Positions 26,480 to 39,179 of a stretch of DNA of 64,000 nt are shown here, in pieces. Source of the DNA: Pyrodictiaceae archaeon (lineage in GTDB: Archaea; Thermoproteota; Thermoprotei_A; Sulfolobales; WANQ01); contig WANQ01000011.1 of assembly GCA_015521735.1 (NCBI GenBank), forward strand, positions 46,231 to 110,230, read 5' to 3'. Under the pieces are notes generated by a model. It ran no database searches, had not been told where the DNA came from, and was given only the letters and a program-made list of their open reading frames with translations. The first letter of the stretch is position 1, and every line of letters begins with the position of its first letter. A program made the translations under genes and the position numbers.

Positions 26480-29400
26480 CTATCTCTTATTACTGTTAAT
26501 GCTTTTAGTTTTCTCTTCAAATGATTGAATAATATATGATATTTCTCTGACCTCATTGTATAGCTCTTTAAGTACATCTTGATAATCCCTTTTGCCTTCT
26601 TCTACCTGGTCCATGTACTGTTCTAATATTCTAGTACGCTCCTCTGATACGAGTTTCCTAACTCTCTCGCTTAGTAAATGTATTGTTTTCTCTGATATAT
26701 GTTTCTTAAGCTCCTTAAACTCATTGTATAGGTCTAGCGCTGTAGTCATTCCTTCTTCAGCAGCCTTCTTAGCTATCTCTTCAACTATTAGGCTTGTTAG
26801 AAAGGCGTAGACTCCGCGTCCAAGTTGTGTTGCTATTAATTTCTTTTGTTTAGGTGTCTCTGACACATAGCCTCTTTGCATTATTGTTTGTATTATCTTA
26901 GCATAAGTGCTAGGTCTTCCTATCTTACGCTTCTTCATTAAGGCTACGACATCTCCTTGACTGTAGAGAGGCTTAGTGGATCTTTTACTAACTCTTACAT
27001 CAATTATCTTGTATTTACCACTAGGTATTTCTTTAACAATGTCTACTATTGGATATATTTCTAGGAAGCCAGGTTCTATTACATCTATTGTTAACTCTAG
27101 TTGCTTAATAGCTTTACCTAGCTTAACATTTAATACTTCTTTCTTAATCTTAGCAGGCTTCATTTGGCTTGCAATGAATCTCCTAAATATTAGGTCATAG
27201 ATTAAGTAGTGGTTTCGTGTAAGTCTCCTAACAGGTTGTATTACGCCTTCAGCTATTAGCTCTCTTAACCTTTCTACATCAATAGGTCTTGTAGGTCTTA
27301 TAGCTTCATGTGCTCCACCAGTACCCCATGTTCTAGGCGCAAAGTATTCTTTATACTTGTCACCATATTTTTCTCTAAGATACTCTCTAGCAACATTAAT
27401 ACCAGTATCAGATACTCTTGTACTATCAGTTCTATGATATGTTATGAAGCCCATTTCAAATAGTTCTTGCGCTATATTCATTACTTCAGTTGCACTAAGT
27501 CTATACTTTATCGAAGCCTCTGATAGAAGGGTATCTGTTGTAAATGGTGGAAGAGGTTTAAGTTCTTCTACTTTTTCAGTAATCTTCCTTACTTCTACTT
27601 CTTGCTTCCTTATCTCTTCAACTTCTAAGCTGGGTAATGCTCCTATAAGTTCATCTTCAATGAATTCAATAGTTAGCTTACTATCATTGTATGCTATGTC
27701 TATTGAGTAGTGTTTCTTTAAGTTCTTCTTGTATTCTATAAACCTGTCTATTACCCAGCCAAGTACTGGAGTTTGTACTCTACCAGCACTAAGTGTTTGC
27801 TTTTCACCTGGAGTACACTTGTAATCTCTTTTCTTCCTCTTTTTACTACCCATGATAAATGTTAGACAATACGCAGGCCAAAACTCATACCATAGGAGGG
27901 GGGATAGAGTGAATCCTATCCATCTATCTTCTACTCTTCTAACTATTTGTGCTTCAACGAGTTTTAAGTTGAATTCCCTAATACTTCTAAGTGCTTCATT
28001 GATTGCTTTACGAGTTACTTCGTGGAACTCTATTCTCTGGATGTTAGAGGTATAGGGTGATAGGAGTACTGCTATGTCCCATCCTATTTTTTCTCCCTCA
28101 GTATCAGGGTCTGTTCCAATAAGTACTAGGTCTACTTCGCTGGAAAGCTCTCGTAGTGCTTTAACGACATCTTTTGAATCCTTTATGTAAGTTGAATCAC
28201 ATCTTGGACAAGTATTTCGTTCATCGACAAATTGGTGACCACACACAAGACACTTCTTTATGGAGGTATAAACTGGTATAAACCTAAGGTACCCTGGCTT
28301 TTCTTCAACTTCTACGCCAAGGAATCCTCTAGGCTCCTTAACTAAATCATATACGTGTCCACCACTAGCAGTTATCATTAGTATGTAGTCACCACTTGTA
28401 ACCTCATACACCTTTAGCACATCATTTATTGTTCTAATACTAGGTTTGCCGAAGAAGTTTGCTATAGTTCTTGCTTTATTAGGTGATTCAACAACCATTA
28501 ACGCTGTTTTTACTAGATCCTTTACTTCAGCCTTAATTTCACCGCTTAGAACTTTCCTAACCTTCTCTCTATCCTCGTCAATTCTTTTTAATACTTCATT
28601 TAGGTTTAGTTCTTTAAAGTTAACCCATTCACTATCCTCAATAACCCATTTCATTCTTTTCACTAGTCCCTTGAAGAGTCGTGGATCATCTACTATTACT
28701 ACTGATAACCCATATGTTAGTCCTCCAGCAAACATTCTACTCGTTCTACCACTAGCTTGTATATAGGTCATTACATCTGGTACTAAGATATATGTCTTAC
28801 CCTCAACTTCAATAATGGATAGCTCAGGACTCTCATATAGCTTTCTTCTTACATCCTCTCTACTCATCAAATCTCTAACAAGCTTTAACGCATCATAGAA
28901 GTCTCTATCAATTCTTGTTTGAGGCTCGACACCACTTCTAAGCATTTCAGCTAGCTTAGAAAGTGATGCAGTAGATAGCTTTTGTAAATGCCTTCTAAGT
29001 CTCGCTATAAGTGTCTCAACTTTCTTCCTTTCATCTCCTTCAAGTATATCACGTAAGATGGTTAAAGCCCTAAAGATATTTACTGGATGCGGATCATCTA
29101 GTTGTGTACTAAACTTTAACCTTGGCACACCAGCAAAGACAGCATATCTAACTCTAGCAGGTAAGTCTATGCCACGTACCATTACACCATAATATGTGGC
29201 TACACCTACAAGGATGTTAACCTTGCCTTCAATGAATTCTTCTAATGCTTTTATCTCTTTAGAATAAAACGGTTTCGCGTTCAACGGGGTATGCTCTGAT
29301 ATATATTCTGCTAGTTTTACAGCATAATCTACCCCCTTATCTATGGGAACAAATACTAGTCCTCCATCACCCAATTTCTCAACGAGGTATTTTACAGTGT

Positions 29401-30433
29401 ACTCTATATCATTGTTTAACGGGTCTATGTATGAATCAGTTATGTTTCTTAGAAACTCGGATCTAGATCCTACTTCAAAGCCTAATAGTTCTCTAAATAG
29501 CTTAACTCTTGTTCCTCTAGGTCTACCCGTAGCGGTTGAAACTATGAGTACGGTATCTAGCTTACTTACCTTGGCCTTTAGCCTACGTTCTAAGGACTCT
29601 ATCTTCTCAGATATTTCTTTTACTAACTTGCTGTCTCCTCTACTCATAGCGGATGCGAATTCACGTCTAGCTTTAACGAGTTCTAATCCTATCTCCAAGT
29701 CGTTTTCATCAAAACCCATGAGCATGAGTAATAGGTCAATGCTTTTACTACTCTTGAGGACCGCGTCAACGTCGTCAACAAATAGGAATTTAAATCTATT
29801 GCCTTTTATGTAGTTAAAGTTTTGTTGCAGGAAACGGCTAGTCGTAACTAGGATGTCGAAATCACCTGTTTGTAGCTTAGCAAGTCTTTCACCACGTTCC
29901 TTTCTGGATATGCGTGAATGAATTGCCAAAACTCTGACATTGACTCCTGCTTTAGAAGCTAAGTCATTTAGTCTATCTTCGGCTTGAATTACTAGAGGTG
30001 TTGTAGGGACAATTATGTATGATTTAGCTTTCTCGTAAACTGCAAAGTATAATGCCATGGCTAATCCGAATAGGGTCTTGCCAACCCCTGTTGGAGCAAC
30101 TATAGCGAAGCTCTTTCCTCGTAGAACTCTTCTAGCCCACATTCGCTGAGAACTCCAGAATTTACTACCCGTTGCCTTCTTAAAGAACTCCTCAAGTGTT
30201 CTCAGCTTCTTTTCTACGTCATAGAGCCACTTGTACTCTTTTAAATTACCTAAGCTTGCTAGTAGCTTCCCTATAGTGATTACATTAAGTCTTCTAAGCT
30301 CTTGTAATGGTAGTTTGTTTCGTGGTAGACATTTATTGCATGGTAGGCCATGGTATAGTCTTAGGTCATCTATTTCTCCACCACAATTAGGGCATGCGTG
30401 CTTGTAGATGCCATGTACATGTAGATTATCCAT
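26480..30433 (-). CDS. rgy: Reverse gyrase
   Basis: The hyperthermophile-specific enzyme that introduces positive supercoils with ATP, 1317 residues in one chain. In order: zinc finger Cys14-x2-Cys17 and Cys32-x2-Cys35; helicase-like module with Walker A APTGVGKT (Lys119) and DDVD motif; second zinc finger CLVCGHQ/CPRC; Toprim domain from VVESPNKARTI (about residue 655); topoisomerase IA domain with active-site Tyr999 in FITYHRTDSTR. All key residues are intact and it is full length. It alone indicates growth above about 75-80 C. Confidence 0.97.
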   Translation of the reverse strand: MDNLHVHGIYKHACPNCGGEIDDLRLYHGLPCNKCLPRNKLPLQELRRLNVITIGKLLASLGNLKEYKWLYDVEKKLRTLEEFFKKATGSKFWSSQRMWARRVLRGKSFAIVAPTGVGKTLFGLAMALYFAVYEKAKSYIIVPTTPLVIQAEDRLNDLASKAGVNVRVLAIHSRISRKERGERLAKLQTGDFDILVTTSRFLQQNFNYIKGNRFKFLFVDDVDAVLKSSKSIDLLLMLMGFDENDLEIGLELVKARREFASAMSRGDSKLVKEISEKIESLERRLKAKVSKLDTVLIVSTATGRPRGTRVKLFRELLGFEVGSRSEFLRNITDSYIDPLNNDIEYTVKYLVEKLGDGGLVFVPIDKGVDYAVKLAEYISEHTPLNAKPFYSKEIKALEEFIEGKVNILVGVATYYGVMVRGIDLPARVRYAVFAGVPRLKFSTQLDDPHPVNIFRALTILRDILEGDERKKVETLIARLRRHLQKLSTASLSKLAEMLRSGVEPQTRIDRDFYDALKLVRDLMSREDVRRKLYESPELSIIEVEGKTYILVPDVMTYIQASGRTSRMFAGGLTYGLSVVIVDDPRLFKGLVKRMKWVIEDSEWVNFKELNLNEVLKRIDEDREKVRKVLSGEIKAEVKDLVKTALMVVESPNKARTIANFFGKPSIRTINDVLKVYEVTSGDYILMITASGGHVYDLVKEPRGFLGVEVEEKPGYLRFIPVYTSIKKCLVCGHQFVDERNTCPRCDSTYIKDSKDVVKALRELSSEVDLVLIGTDPDTEGEKIGWDIAVLLSPYTSNIQRIEFHEVTRKAINEALRSIREFNLKLVEAQIVRRVEDRWIGFTLSPLLWYEFWPAYCLTFIMGSKKRKKRDYKCTPGEKQTLSAGRVQTPVLGWVIDRFIEYKKNLKKHYSIDIAYNDSKLTIEFIEDELIGALPSLEVEEIRKQEVEVRKITEKVEELKPLPPFTTDTLLSEASIKYRLSATEVMNIAQELFEMGFITYHRTDSTRVSDTGINVAREYLREKYGDKYKEYFAPRTWGTGGAHEAIRPTRPIDVERLRELIAEGVIQPVRRLTRNHYLIYDLIFRRFIASQMKPAKIKKEVLNVKLGKAIKQLELTIDVIEPGFLEIYPIVDIVKEIPSGKYKIIDVRVSKRSTKPLYSQGDVVALMKKRKIGRPSTYAKIIQTIMQRGYVSETPKQKKLIATQLGRGVYAFLTSLIVEEIAKKAAEEGMTTALDLYNEFKELKKHISEKTIHLLSERVRKLVSEERTRILEQYMDQVEEGKRDYQDVLKELYNEVREISYIIQSFEEKTKSINSNKR

Positions 30434-30616
30434 TCATGCACCCATTGCACTTATATTACTGTGAATAATAAGTTATAGTTAAGGGATTTAAAGGTTATTA
30501 GCAGGATAAGCTATCCCAATCTCTGTAATGTACTGTTTGTTTTAGTTTTACTGAAAAAGTATTAGTTAACTAAAGTAGAGATAATAGTACTATTTCAATT
30601 CCCAGATAATTATTGC

Positions 30617-31381
30617 TTAACCTTCTCCTACAGGTACTTCAACGAATCCTGTTCTGGTTACTCTTAACACCTTATCGTGATGTACTATGATGCCTTTATC
30701 TGTTATCTCAAATGGGTGTCTTCTCATTGAATGCTTTGTTCCCCTCATTTTCCATACTATAAGGCTTCTCTTTAATTCACCATTTATTTCGTCAAGGTCT
30801 AATCTTATAATTCCATCAGCAGCATGTTCTACTCCGGGTCCTCCAAAGCCTCTCTCGGTAACTGAGACTTGGCTTACAAGTATACTTGTTACGCCTAAGC
30901 CGCTTAACACTCTCTTTAACATCATTACTATGCTTCTAGCTACAGATGGCTTTGTTAGATAAAGTGTTGATACAGAGTCTATTACGCCTCGTTGTGCACC
31001 AGTATCTCTAATAGCTTCTTTTAGCACGTCGATAAATAATCCTACATCTGTTGGATCCTTTACTACGTATCTCTCTCTTTTAGCGGCTTCACCTATACCA
31101 CTTGTAAATGCATCAACTATAGCGAAGATTCCTTCTTGCTCATACTTCCTAACATCCCATCCAAATTGCCTCATATTTATTCTAACTTGTACGGGATGTT
31201 CTTCTAGTGCTACATATATTCCTGGTTCACCCATTTGCAGACCATTCCAAAGGTATTGTTGTCCAAATATTGTTTTTCCTGTTCCTGGCCCACCAGATAA
31301 TAGTACTATGTTTCTTCTTGGTATACCTCCATTCAATATTTCATCCATTCCAGGTATACCTGTTTTAACTCGTTCAACCAT
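30617..31381 (-). CDS. KaiC-like RecA-superfamily ATPase
   Basis: A single-domain KaiC-type ATPase of 254 residues, abundant in archaea and of uncertain function. The family start [20 protein letters not shown] leads into Walker A GGPGTGKT. Two Glu residues follow (YVALEEHP), and a Walker B-like strand is [12 protein letters not shown] second, longer homologue lies at 36807-37640. It is divergent from the CDC48 gene. Proposed roles of the family include signalling scaffolds and archaellum control; none can be shown here. Confidence 0.85.
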   Translation of the reverse strand: MVERVKTGIPGMDEILNGGIPRRNIVLLSGGPGTGKTIFGQQYLWNGLQMGEPGIYVALEEHPVQVRINMRQFGWDVRKYEQEGIFAIVDAFTSGIGEAAKRERYVVKDPTDVGLFIDVLKEAIRDTGAQRGVIDSVSTLYLTKPSVARSIVMMLKRVLSGLGVTSILVSQVSVTERGFGGPGVEHAADGIIRLDLDEINGELKRSLIVWKMRGTKHSMRRHPFEITDKGIIVHHDKVLRVTRTGFVEVPVGEG

Positions 31382-31471
31382 TATAACTCACCTATCTTAT
31401 AGTTACCTAGAATCTATAGTTATACTGGGAGTATTTAAAGAATTGTAATTATTATAGTAGTAATTTATTAA

Positions 31472-33691
<2,220 letters not shown>

Positions 33692-33827
33692 TCAAGTGTA
33701 AGATAATTCTTTAGCACCAACAATAACTATTTTAATCAGAAACAAGTTTTTCTAATACCAGCAGAATTCTATTAGCTAAAACTATGATAGGCTTAAGCAA
33801 CTAGTTCCATGTGGCTTCAAGAGTGCT

Positions 33828-36305
33828 ATGGGGTCTGCTATGGGTAACGATGATGTCGTAACCTTAAGGGAAGTGGTAAGGAATTATACAAAATATGTTC
33901 CAACAAGTTTCAATAGATTATTAAAGAAGTTGTTTAAAGACATGGAGAATGCTGTAAAAGCACGTCATCGTAGAATGCTAGTTGTATCTGGAGAAGACCC
34001 CTACATCGTGGGAGCTCTCGTAGCAAAAACTCTAGTAATCTTTGACAAATTCTACCGTATAAAGTTAAAGATCAAAGACGAGCTACCAGTACTCTATGTT
34101 TTCCACCACGAATTCGGTGACGCAAGAATAAGAAAAGACATAGTCAAAGAAGTAGTAAAAGAGAAAACAAGAAGTGTTAAACTAAAGATAATAATGTATG
34201 AAGAAAGCGAAGCATACCTAGGTACAACATTTAAAGCACTAGTACTAGACTTAACCAACGATCTCAAACCCAATGATTTAGGTAGACTAGTAGGAACAGT
34301 TGAAGGCGGAGGACTAGTAGTACTAATGGTTCCTAGCTGGAGTAAATGGGATATGATGCTAACATTGTTTAAAAAGACTCTTACAATTCCCCAAAAACCT
34401 GAACCTAGACATATATTCATAACATGGGTTAAAAGAAAAATCATGGAACACGAAGGAATATACGTATACGATGCAGATCAGAAAAAGATACTAAAAGCAA
34501 CACCTTACGAGGGCAGGGAATACATTAAGCGTGAACTCAAGTTCCCAGAGAAAAGAGTGTTTCCCATCGAAGTATATAGTATGGCTTTAACTCAGGATCA
34601 AGTAAACGTTATACACTTACTAGAGGAACTCGTAGAAAAACCACGTAAACGTGTAGCAGTAGTGATTACAGCTGATAGAGGACGAGGAAAGTCGTGTGCT
34701 ACTGGTATAGGTGTTGTCGGCTTAATAAATGAGTTATCTAAGGTTAAGCATAGAGTAAGAGTACTAGTTACAGCTCCAAGTGCTTCAAACGTTCAATCAT
34801 TAATGGAGCTTGCCTCAAGAACACTGGATAAACTAGGCTACAAGTACAAGGTTATAAAACGTGGTGGCAAAATAATAGAATTGAATGGCGATAAGTTTAG
34901 TATAGAGTACTGGGAGCCAATAAATATTCCCAGAATGAGTGCAGACATAGTAGTAGTAGACGAAGCTGCAGGCATTCATGTACCACTGCTACACGCTATA
35001 TGGCTTAACCATAAGAGAACAATATTTGCTACAACAATTCATGGCTATGAAGGAGCGGGTAGAGGCTTTTCAGTTAGATTCCTAAAAAGATTAAAAGAAG
35101 ACCCTAATACAAGGCTAATACAATATGAAATGGAGGAACCAATTAGATACGCTAAGAACGATCCAATAGAAGAATGGCAGTTCAAAACCTTACTACTAGA
35201 TGCTGAACCAGCAGAATTAGATGAAAAAGACCTAGAAGCAATAAGTAAAGGAGAATTTAGGTACATAAAACCAGACCCAGAATGGCTGTTTAGCAAGGAA
35301 GGTGAAGAAACACTAAGACAATTATTCGGTATATACGTGCTAGCACACTACCGGAATGAGCCAGACGATCTAGGAATGATGGCCGATGCACCTCATCACA
35401 TGGTGAGAGCACTAGTTCTTCCTTCAGGAAAAGTTGTATGCTCAGTACAATTAGCAGAGGAAGGACCCATACCAGAAGATATGATAGACGACCTGCTCAA
35501 GGGCGGGCGTATACCGGGAAACATAATACCCGATAGATTTCTCAAGCACGTTAGGATAAGAGACTTTGCACGAACAAGAGGACTTAGAATAGTACGAATA
35601 GCAACTCATCCCATGGTGCAGGGTAGAGGTATTGGTAGTAGGATGTTGGACGAGATATACAGGGAAGCAATAGATAAGGGATATGACTGGATAGGAAGTG
35701 GCTTTGGTGTAAACGAGCCCCTACTAAGATTCTGGTTAAAGAATGGATTCCTACCAGTACACCTATCACCAGATAGACACCCTGTTAGCGGCGAGTACAC
35801 GATATTGGTATTGAAGCCTATAAGCGAGGATGTAAAAAAGATGGTTGAAATAGCTAATAGAGAATTTAGGTGGAAGCTTCTAAACAGCTTACACGATACT
35901 TACCGTGATCTAGAAACAGAAGTAGCATTAATGATACTACGACGACGTGATCCCATAATTCCAGGCTATAAGCCAAGGTTAACAAAGATACAGCAGGATA
36001 GGTTATGGATATACTCGTTTGGACCCATGACCTATGAAGCAGCTTGTGACATTATGTATGAGCTAGCTAAAGCCTACTGGATTATGAGTGAAGATGAAAG
36101 ACCGGAGCTTAGCGATAGAAAAGAATACATACTAGTGGCAAAAATTCTACAAGGCAAGAGTTGGGATAAGGTAGCAGATGAACTAAGAACTAGGAGGGTA
36201 AAGGTGATGGAAGAAGTAAAAGAAATAGCACGTATAATGCTTAAACACTTCTACAACAGAACAGAAGATAGTATACCTGGTGTAGATCTTCAGAGCATTA
36301 GCTAA
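33828..36305 (+). CDS. tmcA: tRNA(Met) cytidine acetyltransferase / RNA acetyltransferase
   Basis: This 825-residue enzyme forms N4-acetylcytidine in RNA using acetyl-CoA and ATP. An N-terminal DUF1726-type domain is followed by a RecA-like helicase domain with Walker A ADRGRGKSCA (Lys288) and VVDEAAGIHVP. The GNAT acetyltransferase domain has IATHPMVQGRGIGSRML, and a C-terminal tRNA-binding tail ends the protein. In hyperthermophiles this family acetylates rRNA and tRNA widely. Full length; start near 33828 (GTG/ATG choice uncertain by a few codons). Confidence 0.92.
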   Translation: MGSAMGNDDVVTLREVVRNYTKYVPTSFNRLLKKLFKDMENAVKARHRRMLVVSGEDPYIVGALVAKTLVIFDKFYRIKLKIKDELPVLYVFHHEFGDARIRKDIVKEVVKEKTRSVKLKIIMYEESEAYLGTTFKALVLDLTNDLKPNDLGRLVGTVEGGGLVVLMVPSWSKWDMMLTLFKKTLTIPQKPEPRHIFITWVKRKIMEHEGIYVYDADQKKILKATPYEGREYIKRELKFPEKRVFPIEVYSMALTQDQVNVIHLLEELVEKPRKRVAVVITADRGRGKSCATGIGVVGLINELSKVKHRVRVLVTAPSASNVQSLMELASRTLDKLGYKYKVIKRGGKIIELNGDKFSIEYWEPINIPRMSADIVVVDEAAGIHVPLLHAIWLNHKRTIFATTIHGYEGAGRGFSVRFLKRLKEDPNTRLIQYEMEEPIRYAKNDPIEEWQFKTLLLDAEPAELDEKDLEAISKGEFRYIKPDPEWLFSKEGEETLRQLFGIYVLAHYRNEPDDLGMMADAPHHMVRALVLPSGKVVCSVQLAEEGPIPEDMIDDLLKGGRIPGNIIPDRFLKHVRIRDFARTRGLRIVRIATHPMVQGRGIGSRMLDEIYREAIDKGYDWIGSGFGVNEPLLRFWLKNGFLPVHLSPDRHPVSGEYTILVLKPISEDVKKMVEIANREFRWKLLNSLHDTYRDLETEVALMILRRRDPIIPGYKPRLTKIQQDRLWIYSFGPMTYEAACDIMYELAKAYWIMSEDERPELSDRKEYILVAKILQGKSWDKVADELRTRRVKVMEEVKEIARIMLKHFYNRTEDSIPGVDLQSIS

Positions 36306-36322
36306 TACAAAGTAGTACTTCA

Positions 36323-36826
36323 CTAATGTCTCAACTCCCAAATTAAGTGACGTATTACTGGTAGAATAAGACGTTTTAAAGCTAGTTCTACTGCACTCGG
36401 CGAGCCTGGGAGGGCAAATACTATTCTATCATTTATTATTCTCGCCTTAGCTCTACTAAGCCAAGCCCTTGCTCCAACATCATTCCACGATAAGTATCTA
36501 AACAATTCACCAAACCCAGGTAAATCGTATCCCTTAAACGAATCCACTACATCTACTATAAGATCCTTAGAACTAACCCCTGTACCTCCTGTTACGATAA
36601 CTGCATCAGATACCTCGAGTGCTTTACCAACAGTACTCCTTATTACCTCGTAATCATTAGGGACTAGACTAGTAAACACTAGTTTATGTCCTTCACTAAT
36701 TACTAGGGTTTTAACCATAGGTGTTATCTTGTCTTCAGCTTCACCTCTATATATTCTATCACTTGTAACCACTAAGCCAAAGTTAACTCTATCTACAACT
36801 CTATGTTCATGACTCATGCTCTTCAC
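36323..36826 (-). CDS. moaB: Molybdopterin adenylyltransferase family (MoaB/MogA)
   Basis: This 167-residue enzyme of molybdenum/tungsten cofactor synthesis adenylylates molybdopterin. VTSDRIYRGEAEDKITP, the VTGGTGVSSKDLIVDVV motif and ALPGSPSAVELAL are family hallmarks. A tungsten cofactor is plausible for an anaerobic hyperthermophile, as an inference. Its start overlaps the end of the KaiC-like gene by 20 bp, so both are probably cotranscribed. Confidence 0.9.
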   Translation of the reverse strand: MKSMSHEHRVVDRVNFGLVVTSDRIYRGEAEDKITPMVKTLVISEGHKLVFTSLVPNDYEVIRSTVGKALEVSDAVIVTGGTGVSSKDLIVDVVDSFKGYDLPGFGELFRYLSWNDVGARAWLSRAKARIINDRIVFALPGSPSAVELALKRLILPVIRHLIWELRH

Positions 36827-37640
36827 CTGAAACCTCCAATTCCTTCATTAACTCGCTTTCAAGCATTTTAAGCCAAACCTTACGTGGTAGTGCAAAGTCT
36901 TCCTTCCGAGCTCTAATGGGTCCTTCTAACACCATTCCCTTCCCTTTAATAATTTTAACCTCGTACATGCGTAGATCGTGATCGGTTTGCCTCATCTTCT
37001 CAACTATAACGTATCTTCTAAGCATGCCACCTACTACTATACGTCTAAACCTAACTATACCATCAGCTACATGTTCAATACCAAACCCGAACCCAAGACT
37101 AGTTGTAACAGCATACTGGGATACTAGTAATGCTGTAAAATCCCATCTAGTTAAAACTCTTTTAACAAAGTAGCTATACTTCCTAGCCATAGCAGGTTTG
37201 TCAAGCCAGAAAGCACTCATACTGTCAACTACTAGGCGTGCTCTACCATAGCCAAGATACTTCTTAGCCTCTATAATCTTATTAACAAGTTCTTCAACAT
37301 CAAGACTACTAAGACTCCACGGCTCATCGTGACGTCCCATTAAAGCATCAATTATGACTAGTTTACCTTCATCAATAGCTTTACGGAAATCCCATCCAAA
37401 CTGTTTTGCCTGCCTAATAATGCTTTCCCTAGACTCCTCAGTAGTAACATAGATGTTCTTATCACCAACACGTATACCCTCAGCTATAAAGTGTTGACAG
37501 AAAATACTTTTACCAGTACCAGGCTCACCTACAACAGCTACAAAGAAGCCTCTAGGTATACCTCCTTCAATCAATCGGTCAAAACCTGGAATACCAGTGC
37601 TCAGTCTCTCAACATCTTCACTACTAAAGCTGTTTACCAC
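36807..37640 (-). CDS. KaiC-like RecA-superfamily ATPase
   Basis: A 277-residue single-domain KaiC-family ATPase, homologous to the gene at 30617. LSTGIPGFDRLIEGGIPRG precedes Walker A GEPGTGKS; YVTTEESRESI holds the usual Glu pair, and LVVDSMSAFWL the Walker B strand. It has a longer C-terminal tail than the other copy (about 25 residues, acidic). Upstream of moaB with overlap. Function not assignable. Confidence 0.85.
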   Translation of the reverse strand: MVNSFSSEDVERLSTGIPGFDRLIEGGIPRGFFVAVVGEPGTGKSIFCQHFIAEGIRVGDKNIYVTTEESRESIIRQAKQFGWDFRKAIDEGKLVIIDALMGRHDEPWSLSSLDVEELVNKIIEAKKYLGYGRARLVVDSMSAFWLDKPAMARKYSYFVKRVLTRWDFTALLVSQYAVTTSLGFGFGIEHVADGIVRFRRIVVGGMLRRYVIVEKMRQTDHDLRMYEVKIIKGKGMVLEGPIRARKEDFALPRKVWLKMLESELMKELEVSGEEHES

Positions 37641-37740
37641 TTCCTAGTTCCCCTAAAGATAACTTGACTCTAGCTAGACTTATAACATTAAGTACCTCAA
37701 TGTAGGTAATACCTAAATAACACTTAGTATTCAATAAAAT

Positions 37741-37806
37741 TAGCCGATGAGGAGATCCACCGGGTCGACATCTTAGATGAAGCTGGGTCGGCGTCGCCGA
37801 GGCCTA
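37741..37806 (+). ncRNA. GC-rich candidate sRNA, possibly degenerate C/D-box
   Basis: This is an isolated GC-rich island in an AT-rich intergenic region, the usual signature of an RNA gene in hyperthermophiles. CCGATGA (37744-37750) and TAGATGA resemble C and C' boxes; TCGA and CCGA resemble D' and D. Spacings are roughly right but both D boxes deviate from CTGA. TTAG / CTAA could form a short terminal stem. TCGGCGTCGCCGA inside it is also self-complementary, so another fold is possible. It ends about 33 bp before the next gene. Confidence 0.35.
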
Positions 37807-37838
37807 ACAAAATAGCTGTTTTGATAAGAGGATAGAAG

Positions 37839-39179
37839 ATGGCATTAGAGACTCTAAGTAGTATAGAGCAAGTACAGGCTACTAGTATTCAGTGGAGAGA
37901 GCTATACGAGAAAATATTAGAGTACATTGAAGTAGATGATAGAGGGAGAGTTAAACCCAAAAACATAGGTAAAAAGGAGTTCCTCGAACTAGAGGATAAG
38001 CTTAAGGAATCCTTCATATACGATGTATTAGGTATTGATTTAATAAAGGTAGGGTATGAATGGGTAAAGATATTCCTTAACACTATTAGTGAGCTTAAAG
38101 AAAAAGCAGGATTAATGCAAGTTCTATTATCTCGAGAACTATCTAGTTTCGTAGAAGACGTAGTTAGCCATTTAAAGAAGAAGATATTCATCTACACACA
38201 CGATCTTCTAAGAGGGAGACTTAGCCTAGAAGAATATCAACGTAAAGCTAGTGCAGCAATAAGGACTTCTTTTAGAACAAATCTTAGAACAATATATCAG
38301 GACTGGGTATTACTAAGTATATTGACCCATATAGTAGAGGATGGAGGCCTAATAGCATATCCTGAAAACAACTACATATCATTGGAGAGGATGGGTAAGC
38401 AGAAAATAGGAGTAATTCCACCAAACACAATAACATATACCTTAGGTAAAGGATACTTAAGCTTCTTCTTAGAAGCACCAAGACCTATTGGATGGGAGGA
38501 TACAAGTGACTTATCAAGGGCGTGGAAGCTCTACACGGCTCTCAGACCAGATATAATGGTTTATGGCGGTAGAGTACTGAACATACTAACACTATCCAGT
38601 AATCCACCAATAAAAAGACCTAATGTGATTCTTGAGTGCAAAGAGCTAGAAGACTGGTATTTAAGGGTACGAGACATTAAAGGACCACTAGCAAAACCAC
38701 TTACAGCTGAAGAATGGAGGAATAAATGGATAGAAGGATTATGGACTGGACTAGCAGACATCCTAGGTGTTGAAAAAGAGAATCTACAAGAGAAGATAGA
38801 AGAGAGAAGAGGCGTAAGGCTTAAGGAATACCATATTGTAACCCTATATAGAGCATTATATAAGCCAGATAAGATGATCCTTATTTCTAGAGCTAGAATC
38901 CCCTATAACATAAGAAAAGAGTTGGAAGAAGATCATAATATAATTGTTTACGATGACATAGGCTTCAGTAAATATAAGCTTAAAGAAGTTGTTGAAGAAA
39001 TTCTAGCATACGCTAAAGAAGATTCAGAAATGATATTAAAACTAAGCAATCACGTAAGAGTAAAGCTAACACAAGCATACCGTTACGCTGTTGGCAAAGA
39101 GTTCAAGGGATCTATAAGTGATTTCATAGGATATTTAGCTGAATTCTACCTCAAATCCCGGAGGACAAGTGATACTTAG
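37839..39179 (+). CDS. PD-(D/E)XK-like hypothetical protein
   Basis: Not assigned to a named family. This 446-residue protein is helical in its first half (residues 1-150). Around residue 230-270, RPDIMVYGG followed some 20 residues later by VILECKELEDW matches the P-D ... E-x-K pattern of PD-(D/E)XK nucleases on adjacent strands. A Rossmann-like end (YDDIGFSKYKL) follows. DNA or RNA cleavage is therefore plausible but unproven. Its 3' end overlaps the convergent MetE gene by 4 bp. Confidence 0.6.
   Translation: MALETLSSIEQVQATSIQWRELYEKILEYIEVDDRGRVKPKNIGKKEFLELEDKLKESFIYDVLGIDLIKVGYEWVKIFLNTISELKEKAGLMQVLLSRELSSFVEDVVSHLKKKIFIYTHDLLRGRLSLEEYQRKASAAIRTSFRTNLRTIYQDWVLLSILTHIVEDGGLIAYPENNYISLERMGKQKIGVIPPNTITYTLGKGYLSFFLEAPRPIGWEDTSDLSRAWKLYTALRPDIMVYGGRVLNILTLSSNPPIKRPNVILECKELEDWYLRVRDIKGPLAKPLTAEEWRNKWIEGLWTGLADILGVEKENLQEKIEERRGVRLKEYHIVTLYRALYKPDKMILISRARIPYNIRKELEEDHNIIVYDDIGFSKYKLKEVVEEILAYAKEDSEMILKLSNHVRVKLTQAYRYAVGKEFKGSISDFIGYLAEFYLKSRRTSDT

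Noticed and set aside
29343-29813. 156-codon open frame opposite reverse gyrase
   Set aside because: Antisense shadow of a conserved gene; same reasoning applies to the other frames opposite CDC48, TmcA, PorA and similar genes.
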